From Chloroflexota bacterium (GTDB lineage Bacteria; Chloroflexota; Ktedonobacteria; Ktedonobacterales; Ktedonobacteraceae), in contig CADDYT010000021.1 in the NCBI GenBank assembly GCA_902810755.1, forward strand, positions 1-57,178: a stretch of 57,178 nt of DNA. Direction: 5' to 3'. The notes beneath the pieces were generated by a model. The model was not told the origin of the DNA and did not search any database. It worked only from the letters and a program-made list of their open reading frames with translations. Below are positions 34,650-42,790 of this stretch, piece after piece. Made by a program: the position numbers and the translations under genes. Numbering within the stretch: the stretch's first letter is position 1; each line of letters begins with the position of its first letter.

Positions 34650-35318
34650 TCAGGAGATAGTGAGGAGAAAGGGGAACTGGTGGCCCTGCCCTGCCCTGTT
34701 CTTTTTCTCTGCCGGGCGCTGGGGCAGCGTGAAATGGGGGTTGGAGTCAAGCAGATGGACGAAGGCGCGCACCACCGCCGGGTCGAAGCTGGTGCCTGAC
34801 CCCTGTACGATGCGTTCGCGCGCTGCCTCCTGTAACAGCGGCGCCTTGTACGGGCGCTGCGAGGTCAATACATCGTAGACATCCGCCACGCTCAGCAGGC
34901 GTGCGCTTAGCGGAATCTCTTCCCCGCGCAGCCCCACGGGATAGCCATGCCCATCCCATGCCTCGTGGTGGTAGAGAACCGTTTCCACGTAGAACGGGTG
35001 GACATCGCAGCCGATCAGGATACGCGCTCCGATGGTCGGATGCCGTTGCATTGTGCGCCGCTCTTCCTCCGAAAGCTCCGCCGATTTATTCAAGATATCG
35101 TTGGCAATCCAGGTCTTGCCCAGGTCATGTACCAGCGCCGCCAGGGCAAGGTCGCGCGCATCCCTCCTGCTCCATCCCACGTAGCGCGCCAGTCGCTGCA
35201 CATAGTTGGCCACGCGCCGCGAATGTTCATAGGTTACGATATCGCGCTCCTGGATGCTCTGCGCGAAGGAGAGCAACACCTGGCGGTTTTCTCGCTCCTT
35301 CTCAAAATGCGCTACCAT
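34650..35318 (-). CDS. HD-GYP domain protein (probable cyclic-di-GMP phosphodiesterase)
   Basis: A stand-alone HD-GYP protein of about 222 residues. It contains HSRRVANYV, the HD pair in VHDLGK, HHEAWDGHGYPVGL (HHExxDGxGYP) and ADVYDVLTSQRPYK. HD-GYP enzymes cleave cyclic-di-GMP to GMP, and all the canonical metal and GYP residues are present. No sensor domain is fused. Several starts are possible: ATG 35318 (used; AGAGG six bases upstream), 35333 and 35390. It is convergent with the ABC transporter and divergent from the sbcD-like gene. Confidence 0.9.
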   Translation of the reverse strand: MVAHFEKERENRQVLLSFAQSIQERDIVTYEHSRRVANYVQRLARYVGWSRRDARDLALAALVHDLGKTWIANDILNKSAELSEEERRTMQRHPTIGARILIGCDVHPFYVETVLYHHEAWDGHGYPVGLRGEEIPLSARLLSVADVYDVLTSQRPYKAPLLQEAARERIVQGSGTSFDPAVVRAFVHLLDSNPHFTLPQRPAEKKNRAGQGHQFPFLLTIS

Positions 35319-35678
35319 TGCGCACCTCTGCATCTGTTCTCTGGCCGGTTTCTCATCACAGCTTCTTTGCCTCCACCGGGCCGCCCCCAATTTCTGTTGA
35401 GCCTGTCACTATAATAGACGATAAAAGCCCTTTTTTTCCGGTAGACATAAGGTTATAAGGAAAGTTTCAGTTCGTTTCCGCCCTATCTTACCGGTTCCCC
35501 TCACTGTTTGTCTACCTGCGCCCTTCCATCTGGTACTTTTGTAGGAGTCGGTCATTCATGCGCTATGCCGATACCTGTTTGATATACGTTCTGTGCGCCG
35601 ACATTGTTCCCTTTTCCCCATCCTATTCCCCAAATAGTCCCTCTTTTGTCCTTATTCATTTTGCATTCTGCCAGTTTG

Positions 35679-35687
35679 TGATAGACT
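35679..35687 (+). promoter_or_regulatory. extended -10 promoter (TGATAGACT) for the sbcD/sbcC-like operon
   Basis: TGATAGACT with TTTGCA (35660-35665) 16 bases upstream. It shares TGATAGACT and flanking bases with the promoter at 31912-31920. The surrounding gap 35319-35780 shows no convincing gene. Confidence 0.4.
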
Positions 35688-35780
35688 TGACCTGGGTGAG
35701 TCTGGGAAGTTTGCAGGGGAGAAGAGAACCGGGGAACGCCGGGCTTTTTCTGGCAGAGAACATGAAGCGGGTGGAGACGA

Positions 35781-37136
35781 ATGATGCAGAGAGATGACGC
35801 TATACATGAAGAGGAGTCGTGTGCGGATGAGCGCGCCGGTGACATGCCGGATGTAAACACAAACGCACAGACAGACGAGAACGAGCAGGCGGGCGCAGAG
35901 CAACCGTCACGTGCTGATGATATCCTTACCATTGTTTTTACCGCTGACAACCATCTTGGTTCTGTCGCCTTTGGCGTGCCGCCGCAGAAACGCGAGCAGC
36001 GCGCGCAACGCCTGCGCCGCGCCTTCCAGCAGGCAACGGACTTCGCCATCGGCCAGGGCGTTGACTTTTTCATCCAGGGTGGCGATCTCTTCGATACCCC
36101 TACCCCTGATGAACGAGACCGCAGCTTCGTCGCCGAGCGGCTGGCGCAGCTCAAACAGGCCAACGTCCGCGTCTTTGCCGTCGGCGGCTTTCATGACACA
36201 CCGCTGGCCGCCGATAGCCAGCAGCTCGCGCCGCAACAGAGCTATGCGCGCCTGGGCGCCCTGCACTATTTCGCCCCGGCGGACTCCTCCATGCAGAGTC
36301 TGGAACCGCTCTTTCTCACCATTCGCGGGATGCTCGTCGGCATTGCCGGGCTTGGGGCTATGACCGGCGATCCCCTCGCCCATCTCAAAGTCAACCCTCG
36401 TATCGAGCGCGCCGCAATTTCCCTGCTCATTTTGCATGCTCCCATCGAAGGCACTGCTTCCGGCTCCCATGCCTGGCCACTGGTCAGCCAGAGCAGTATC
36501 GAAAACCAGCATGCTTTTCGCTATATCCTGGCCGGCTATTCCCATCGCTTCGAGCATCGTCGTTCTGGCAAGCGAGAACTCATCATTGCCGGCGCCACCC
36601 AGCATATCGATTTCTCCCGCGAGGACGAAAGCGACGATCTACAGGCCCCCGGCTTCGTCTTTCTGGGCATCGCCCCTGACGGCCTGCGCTGGTGCAAGCA
36701 TATTGCCGTCGATTCCCTGCGCCTGCGCCGTCTTGTCATCGAAGCCCCCGACCTCTGGGCGCAACCGGGTACCACTCCCACCGAGGGCATCCTTGAGCGC
36801 CTGCGCCCGCTCGGCAGCCCCGATACCCTGCTGCAACTCTGCCTGCAAGGCGAATTGACGCGCCACCAGTACCACCAGCTCGACCTGAACCAGATCCGCC
36901 GCTATGGCGAGCAACACTGCTTCGCCCTCGCCATCGACGATAGCCGTCTCTCTCTTCTTCCCGACCATGCCGACACTCCGGGAGCGCCACAACGCCTCTC
37001 TCCGCGTCAGGAGCTGCTCTCACTCGTCGAAGAAGAGATTGCCGCCAGTCGCGACGAACAGGAAAAACGCGCCTTACAGATCACAAAAGAAGAACTCCTG
37101 ATCGCCCTTGATGAGGTCAAAGGAAGGTCCCTATGA
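35781..37136 (+). CDS. SbcD/Mre11/YhaO-like metallophosphoesterase with altered metal ligands
   Basis: A 451-residue calcineurin-like phosphoesterase of the DNA-repair type. After an acidic, disordered N-terminus (1-48) come ADNHLG (Asp56, His58), GGDLFD (Asp102) and ILHAP (His219). Two normally invariant positions are changed: the GNHD motif reads GFHD (Phe137 for the metal-binding Asn), and the GHxH motif reads GYSH (Tyr253 for His). Canonical members are Mn-dependent nucleases working with an SbcC/Rad50 partner, whose gene here overlaps by four bases. The pair therefore likely acts as a complex, but nuclease activity is uncertain. The start has GGTGGAG upstream. Confidence 0.88.
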   Translation: MMQRDDAIHEEESCADERAGDMPDVNTNAQTDENEQAGAEQPSRADDILTIVFTADNHLGSVAFGVPPQKREQRAQRLRRAFQQATDFAIGQGVDFFIQGGDLFDTPTPDERDRSFVAERLAQLKQANVRVFAVGGFHDTPLAADSQQLAPQQSYARLGALHYFAPADSSMQSLEPLFLTIRGMLVGIAGLGAMTGDPLAHLKVNPRIERAAISLLILHAPIEGTASGSHAWPLVSQSSIENQHAFRYILAGYSHRFEHRRSGKRELIIAGATQHIDFSREDESDDLQAPGFVFLGIAPDGLRWCKHIAVDSLRLRRLVIEAPDLWAQPGTTPTEGILERLRPLGSPDTLLQLCLQGELTRHQYHQLDLNQIRRYGEQHCFALAIDDSRLSLLPDHADTPGAPQRLSPRQELLSLVEEEIAASRDEQEKRALQITKEELLIALDEVKGRSL

Positions 37137-40100
37137 TTATTTTAAAGCATATTACCATCCAGCGTTTCCGGCTTTTACGTGAAGTTTCACTCCGTTTTCC
37201 CCAGCGCGGCAGCATTCTGATTGCCGGGCAAAATGAATCCGGCAAATCCGCCCTGGTCGAAAGCATCTATTTCGCCCTTTACGGCCAGCCGCTTGCTTCC
37301 ACCCGCCTGGATGACCTCATCCTTTACGGCGCGTCTGACGCCAGCGTTACCCTTATCCTCTCTGTTGGCTCGACCGAAATCACGGTGACGCGCACCCTGG
37401 AGCGCAACAACAGCGACCGCGAGCGCCGCGACGCCCGACAGAGCGTGCGCTTGCTTGTGCAAAAGCCCGGCATGCCGGAGGAAGAAGCTATTACCAGCCT
37501 GAGCGCCGCCAACCGCCGCATCATCCACGAACTCGGCGGCCTCGATGCCGAATGTCTGCGCAACTCCTGCCTGCTCGAGCAAAAAGGGCTTGCTCGCCTG
37601 GAACAATTGCCCGGTCGCGCCCGCGAGGATACGCTGCGCAAACTGCTTGGCCTCGAAAGCCTGCTGCTCCTCAGTTCCCAGTTTACCGTCACTCCTCGCG
37701 ACGAACTCCTCCTGCGCCAGGCCCGCGACCGCTTCGCCCTCGCCCAGGCCCAGGCCAGCATTCCTGAAGCCAGCGCCCGCCTTGCCGATTGCGAAGCCGC
37801 CCTCGATGCCGTCACCCTCCTCGACGAACTTGCCGAGATTGACCAGCAAGAGGAAGAGGCCACCGAACAATTGCTCACCCTTGAACATATCCGCAGTACG
37901 CGTGGCGAACTCAAAGCTCGCCAGCAGCGCGTTGCCACGCTGCGCAAGGCCGAAGCCACCCTGGGCGACATCATCGCCGCCTATGAGGCTATGGCCCAGG
38001 CCCGCCGCGATCTGCCCGAATTTGACCGCCAGCTTGCCGAACTGGAGCGCCGCGAGCGCGAAGAATTGCCCGCCCTCGAACAGCGCGTCGCCGACCTCGC
38101 CGACCTCACCCGCTCTTTCGGCACCCTCGAGCGCATGTCCAATGATTTGCTCTCCTCCATTCACGCCCTCAAAGAGCTTGAACAGGAAGCTGGCGTCTAC
38201 CATACTCTGCAAAGTACCCTGGCCTCCCTGCAGGAGCAGATCAGTGCCACCCTCCAGCAGGAAGAGCAGTTGCAGCAGCAGATCAGCGAGCTACAGGAGC
38301 AGCACCGCGCCGCTCGCCCCGCGCTGGAGGAACGCCTGCGCCGCCTTCATAGCCTTGCCGAACAACAGGCCGCCCTGCAACAGAACGCGCAGCGCCTCAG
38401 CCAGCAGGATAGCGGGCGCCAGCAGGCCGACCTGAACAGCCGCCAGCTTGCCCAACTGCGTGCCGATCTCACCGCCGCCGAACAGGAGCAGACGCGCCTC
38501 GCCGACGAAATCCAGCAGCAGGAAGCGCAGATCGCCGATAGCCGCCAGCAGCAGGAAGCGCAGCAAGCCAGAGTGCGGCAGCAGCGCGCGCGCAAGCTGC
38601 TCGAAGAATGGCAGCGCCTCAAAGCTCAGACTAACGCGCTGAGCGGCGTCGAACAGAAAGTCATGGCCGTTCACCGCCAGCAGGAACAGTTTACGCTGGC
38701 CGCTTTCGCCGCCCGCCGCAAACTCACCACCTGGCTCATCGGCCTTGTTGCCTGCGTCGCCATCGTCATCTTCGGCCTGGCCGGTGCCGCCGCCGAACTG
38801 CTCCAGCAGGCTACCATCACAGCCCTTGTTGCCGTCGTCCTCGCCCTTGCCGCCGCTGGCGGCGCTTACTGGTGCTGGCAAAACTATCGCAAAGCCAGAG
38901 ACGAAAAGAACGTTATCGAACAGCAGGTGCAGCAAACGATCAAGCAGGTTGGCGGTCTCGTCGCCGAACGCGAAAGCCTCATGCGCCAGGGCGCCAGTAT
39001 TGGTACTCTTAACTTGCTTGAACAGGAACTGCGCAGCCTCGGCAGCCCCGTGCCGCGCACCGGCGAAGAGGCGACTGCCATGCTGCAACAACTCGCCGCC
39101 CCGGCGGAATCTGGCGGCGAAAGCGACCTGGCCGAAATCCAGAAACGCCTGGCCCGGCAGGACGAGACCCTTACTGGATTGCGGAATCGGCAGAACCAGC
39201 TCGGCGAGACCATCAGCAGCCTGCGGCAGCAATATAGTCGGCTGGAAGAGCAGCGCAAAGAGCAGGGCTGGGACAACATCGAACAGCGCCTGCAAGCCGA
39301 GCGGGATGCGCTCACGCAAAAGCGTCACCAGTTGCTGGCCGCTCTCGGTCAGGAAGGACTACCCATCCCGCTTGCCGCAACGCAGCAGGCTTCCCGCTCC
39401 CCTGGCAACGACATCGACGATGCCAGCATCGCGCGTATCATTGCCGATAGCATCGCCGCCACCGCTCAGGAAATCGCTCTGCTGGACGGCAAGCAACAAA
39501 CCATAGACGAACTCAACGTCCAGTTGCAGGCCGCCAGGGAAAAACGCGCCTCCCTGCTCGCCGAGCAGCGCAGCCTCGAGGAGCGACAGGCGCGCTTCCA
39601 GAATGAAGCGCCGGAGCAGCAGATTGCGCGCGCGCGCCAGCAACAGGCTGCTTTGCGTGCGGCCCTGCAAAACCTGCAAGACTCCCTGCGCGAGCGCGTC
39701 AGATCGCTCGGCGTTCCCTTTGGCCAGACCGCCATCAGCAACGCGGAAGCCACCGCTCGCAAGCAACTCGAGGCCCTGCACATTGCTCTGGGCGGCAAAA
39801 TAGAGCTGGAGAGCCGCCGTGATGCCGCCAACGCCCTGCTCAAAGACCGGCAGGATACCCTTTCCGAATACTACCAGCAGCTTGCCAGGTACAGCAACTC
39901 GCTGGGGAGCTGGATCATCCCCCCCAACCCGATGGCTTCCGCTCTCACCGCCCTGCGCGCCCGCTGTCGGCAGGAACTGGAAGCCATCAACGAAGGCGCC
40001 ATCGAGAAGGAATTTGAAACGCTCACCCACCAGGAGAACGCGGCCAGAGCAAAAATAGAACTCTGCCGCCACGACATCGAACAGGCGCAGAGGCGCATCG

Positions 40101-41029
40101 CCGCCCTGCTCGTCCAGCACAACCGGCCCACACCAAAATCCTTCACCCGCAGCGAAATCGCCGTTGTCTGGCCGCTCATCGAACAGTACAGCCGTCAGGA
40201 CCGCAACCGCCTCGAAGCCGAACGCGACATTCGCGCGCAGGAACTGCGCCAGATAGAGCAGCAGGAACAGCAACTCAGCCAGCAATTGCAGACCGGCGGC
40301 GAAAAACTCGATCTGCGCAGCGCCGAACAGCTCCTGCAACAGCAGGAGCGCAGCTACCAGACGCGCATCTATGCCAGCCGCCTGATCCGCGCCGTCGACG
40401 AGCGCCTCATGCACAAAATGCTCCCGCGTATCGAATACTACATGCAGCAGATTCTGCCCCAGCTTACCGGCGGTCGATACCACGACGTAGAACTCACCAC
40501 CGAGCCGGAGGAGGGCGCCATCAGCGGCGGCCCCATCCAGCTGCGCGTCTGGGAGACCGCCGCCGAGCAATATATCCCGAAGACGGCCCTCTCGGGCGGC
40601 GCCGCCGACCAGCTTTCGCTGGCTCTGCGCCTGGCCTTCGCCGTCGCCTCCCTGCCGCGCGAACTGGCTGCCGCCCCCGGCTTCCTCCTCCTTGACGAGC
40701 CGCTCAGCTCCTTCGACCGCGATCGCGCCCGCTCCCTCGTCGATGTCGTCACCGGCGACCTGCTCGACCAGCACTTCGAGCAAATTCTCTTCATCTCCTA
40801 CAGCAGCGCCTTCGACCCGGCCATGTTTCCCTACCATATCTACATGGACAACGGCCTCATCGTCGATAGCAACCTGCCCGCCGTCCCCGCGCTCCCTGTC
40901 CCCGCTTCAAATGGGAATGGCAACGGGAACGGTAATGACAACGACCATACCCTCGCTCGTAACGAGGACAGTGGTCTGAGCGAAGAGACCGCGAAGATCG
41001 CAGTTCCCGCTTTTACGGGGGAAGGGTGA
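37133..41029 (+). CDS. SbcC/Rad50/YhaN-like ATPase with a membrane hairpin in the coiled coil
   Basis: A 1298-residue SMC-type ATPase. N-terminal Walker A is AGQNESGKSALVES (Lys38); C-terminal signature LSGGAADQLSLALRLAF (about 1153) and Walker B FLLLDEPLSSFD (Asp1188/Glu1189) complete the ATP site. Between them run two long Gln/Glu/Leu-rich coiled coils. Where Rad50 has a Cys-x-x-Cys zinc hook, this protein has two hydrophobic helices (about residues 530-583, LTTWLIGLVACVAIVIFGLA and ATITALVAVVLALAAAGGAY), and I find no CxxC. That is the layout of the YhaN group. The extreme C-terminus has an Asn/Gly run. It is translationally coupled to the phosphoesterase. Confidence 0.9.
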   Translation: MIILKHITIQRFRLLREVSLRFPQRGSILIAGQNESGKSALVESIYFALYGQPLASTRLDDLILYGASDASVTLILSVGSTEITVTRTLERNNSDRERRDARQSVRLLVQKPGMPEEEAITSLSAANRRIIHELGGLDAECLRNSCLLEQKGLARLEQLPGRAREDTLRKLLGLESLLLLSSQFTVTPRDELLLRQARDRFALAQAQASIPEASARLADCEAALDAVTLLDELAEIDQQEEEATEQLLTLEHIRSTRGELKARQQRVATLRKAEATLGDIIAAYEAMAQARRDLPEFDRQLAELERREREELPALEQRVADLADLTRSFGTLERMSNDLLSSIHALKELEQEAGVYHTLQSTLASLQEQISATLQQEEQLQQQISELQEQHRAARPALEERLRRLHSLAEQQAALQQNAQRLSQQDSGRQQADLNSRQLAQLRADLTAAEQEQTRLADEIQQQEAQIADSRQQQEAQQARVRQQRARKLLEEWQRLKAQTNALSGVEQKVMAVHRQQEQFTLAAFAARRKLTTWLIGLVACVAIVIFGLAGAAAELLQQATITALVAVVLALAAAGGAYWCWQNYRKARDEKNVIEQQVQQTIKQVGGLVAERESLMRQGASIGTLNLLEQELRSLGSPVPRTGEEATAMLQQLAAPAESGGESDLAEIQKRLARQDETLTGLRNRQNQLGETISSLRQQYSRLEEQRKEQGWDNIEQRLQAERDALTQKRHQLLAALGQEGLPIPLAATQQASRSPGNDIDDASIARIIADSIAATAQEIALLDGKQQTIDELNVQLQAAREKRASLLAEQRSLEERQARFQNEAPEQQIARARQQQAALRAALQNLQDSLRERVRSLGVPFGQTAISNAEATARKQLEALHIALGGKIELESRRDAANALLKDRQDTLSEYYQQLARYSNSLGSWIIPPNPMASALTALRARCRQELEAINEGAIEKEFETLTHQENAARAKIELCRHDIEQAQRRIAALLVQHNRPTPKSFTRSEIAVVWPLIEQYSRQDRNRLEAERDIRAQELRQIEQQEQQLSQQLQTGGEKLDLRSAEQLLQQQERSYQTRIYASRLIRAVDERLMHKMLPRIEYYMQQILPQLTGGRYHDVELTTEPEEGAISGGPIQLRVWETAAEQYIPKTALSGGAADQLSLALRLAFAVASLPRELAAAPGFLLLDEPLSSFDRDRARSLVDVVTGDLLDQHFEQILFISYSSAFDPAMFPYHIYMDNGLIVDSNLPAVPALPVPASNGNGNGNGNDNDHTLARNEDSGLSEETAKIAVPAFTGEG

Positions 41030-41054
41030 GCAGAATGGTGACCACGTATCTGTA

Positions 41055-41232
41055 GGGACAGGCACCATAGGCGTTAACTTAAGCCAGTGCCAACGCAGGG
41101 CAGGCCACCCGCCAGGGGTGGCCCTACTATATACGAGGCGTTCGTGCCGCCTGTGGAGCCGCCTATATAGTAGGGCCACCCCTGGCGGGTGGCCTGCGGC
41201 GGCCTGAAGTTAACGCTTCTGGGGACAGGCAC
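41055..41232. mobile_element. MITE-like element: 34-bp perfect inverted repeats inside direct repeats
   Basis: Arms 41100-41133 and 41164-41197 are perfect reverse complements (left begins GCAGGCCACCCGCCAGGGGT). Further out GCGTTAACTT (41071-41080) and AAGTTAACGC (41207-41216) also pair, and GGGACAGGCAC occurs as a direct repeat at 41055-41065 and 41222-41232. No coding capacity. The size and symmetry suggest a miniature inverted-repeat transposable element. Confidence 0.65.
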
Positions 41233-41314
41233 AAGGCTACAGCCTTTCTTTCTGGTTGTTGAAGTTCATCAGGCACCTGCGGCAGCGTCTGGCGGCGCGC
41301 AATCGATTGTGCGC

Positions 41315-41806
41315 CTACTGCTTCCGGTACAGGTGCCAGTTGCGGCGCAAATGCTCACGGATACCGCGATTGGGGGCGTAGCGGGGGTAGAGGCGACGGA
41401 ACTGCTTTTCTGCTGCTTCCAGTGAGGTGTCGGGCAGGACGTGCAGGCGCGTGGCGAGGTAGAGCATGGTGATGGAAGGGCTGCGCGAGCGGCCCTGCAT
41501 GCAGTGGACAAGCACTTTCATGCCCTTGCCATGCTGCTGCTCGATGAAATCCAGGGTCTGGTCGATCATCTCTTTACGGATGAAGCGCGAGATGGGCAGG
41601 TCGTCGAGGCTGAGCATGATGCGGTTTTCCCGGCGCGCAATCAGGTAATCGGGGTGCTGCGTTGGCACGTTCCTTATGAGGTATCCCACGGCGCGGCGGT
41701 GGTAGGTGCGACAGGCATGGACAACTGCCCAGCCGGGCTGGCCCGCGACGATGGTCTCGTAATCGTTTCTGTTGCCGAGAAATAAACCCGGATGTACTTC
41801 GATCAT
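41315..41806 (-). CDS. dual-specificity protein phosphatase
   Basis: A 163-residue DSP-type tyrosine phosphatase. The signature HCMQGRSRSPSITMLYLATR contains the catalytic Cys and Arg (HCx5R), and LSLDDLP with the general-acid Asp lies upstream. Opening residues VHPGLFLGNRNDYETI resemble eukaryotic-like DSPs. Such enzymes remove phosphate from Tyr/Ser/Thr. It is the last gene of a leftward group with miaA and a Ser/Thr kinase, 46 bases after miaA, so it could oppose that kinase. Confidence 0.9.
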   Translation of the reverse strand: MIEVHPGLFLGNRNDYETIVAGQPGWAVVHACRTYHRRAVGYLIRNVPTQHPDYLIARRENRIMLSLDDLPISRFIRKEMIDQTLDFIEQQHGKGMKVLVHCMQGRSRSPSITMLYLATRLHVLPDTSLEAAEKQFRRLYPRYAPNRGIREHLRRNWHLYRKQ

Positions 41807-41851
41807 GTTTTCCCTCCTTCCGCTTTCCTCTGGAAAAAGTCTACTCCTATG

Positions 41852-42790
41852 TCATTCTTCGTTGCGCTCACAATGAATTTCGTCGCTGAGAAACTCTTTT
41901 ACTACCGCTTCGGCCTGTTCTCTATCGTTGCCTTCGATCCAGACGATGCGCCGGTCTTTGCGAAACCAGGTGAGTTGTCTCCTGGTGAAGTCGTGGATGG
42001 CGTATTTGAGGCGCTGCACCATCTCGGCCTCGCTGGCAAGCTCTCCACGCAGCCAGCGGCTGATATAGCGATACTCTAAGCCCAGGGCTTCCAGCCGTTC
42101 ATGACTGATGCCCGCCTCCAGCAGGTTGCGCCCCTCCTGCACCATGCCCTGCCGCATGCGCTCGTCCACGCGTGCATCGATACGGGCGTAGAGTACCTCG
42201 CGCGGCCAGGAGAGGCCGAGCAGGAGGCTCCGGTAGAGCGGCTCTTCCGCGCGTCGTTGTTCCGAGAAGGGCTGGCCGGTGACGAGGCAGACCTCCAGCG
42301 CGCGCATCACACGCCTGGGATTGTTGCGGTCAATGCTCACGGCGGCCTGCGGGTCGAGTTGTTCGAGTTGCGCCAGCAGATCCGCGAGCGGGCGTGCCTC
42401 CAGTTGCGCTCGTAACTCTGGCTGTGGCGGCACTGCTGGAATCGCCAGGTGATCGACGACGGCCTGGATGTAGTGCGGTGAACCACCCACCAGGAAAGGC
42501 AAATGGCCGCGTGCAAGGATGCCGTTAATCGCCTCGATGGCCTGCTTCTGGAACTGTGAAACGGTGTAAATTTCTTTCACGTCGGCGATATCCAGCAGGT
42601 GGTGCGGGACAAGCGCCTGCTCCTCCGGCGTCACTTTGGCCGTGCCGATGTTCAGCCCGCGATAGACCTGGCGCGAGTCGGCGGAGACGATCTCGCCGTG
42701 AAAACGCTGCGCCAGCGCGATAGCCAGCCCGCTTTTGCCCGATGCGGTCGGTCCCAGAACAACGATTAACGGTGGCTTTGTGCGTATCAT
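41852..42790 (-). CDS. miaA: tRNA dimethylallyltransferase
   Basis: MiaA adds a dimethylallyl group to A37 of tRNAs reading UNN codons. The P-loop VVLGPTASGKSGLAIALAQ, the DSRQVYRGLNIGTAKV block and VGGSPHYIQAVVDHL are diagnostic; the C-terminal FTRRQLTWFRKDRRIVWIEG is also family-typical. At 312 residues it is full length. Its ATG overlaps the stop of the kinase gene by four bases, implying translational coupling. Confidence 0.96.
   Translation of the reverse strand: MIRTKPPLIVVLGPTASGKSGLAIALAQRFHGEIVSADSRQVYRGLNIGTAKVTPEEQALVPHHLLDIADVKEIYTVSQFQKQAIEAINGILARGHLPFLVGGSPHYIQAVVDHLAIPAVPPQPELRAQLEARPLADLLAQLEQLDPQAAVSIDRNNPRRVMRALEVCLVTGQPFSEQRRAEEPLYRSLLLGLSWPREVLYARIDARVDERMRQGMVQEGRNLLEAGISHERLEALGLEYRYISRWLRGELASEAEMVQRLKYAIHDFTRRQLTWFRKDRRIVWIEGNDREQAEAVVKEFLSDEIHCERNEE

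Noticed and set aside
35558..35797. 79-codon frame before the sbcD-like gene
   Set aside because: It overlaps the probable promoter and start of that gene and has no domain.
39359..40837. 492-codon minus-strand frame opposite the sbcC-like gene
   Set aside because: Leu/Glu/Gln-rich coiled-coil coding gives long antisense frames; no independent support.
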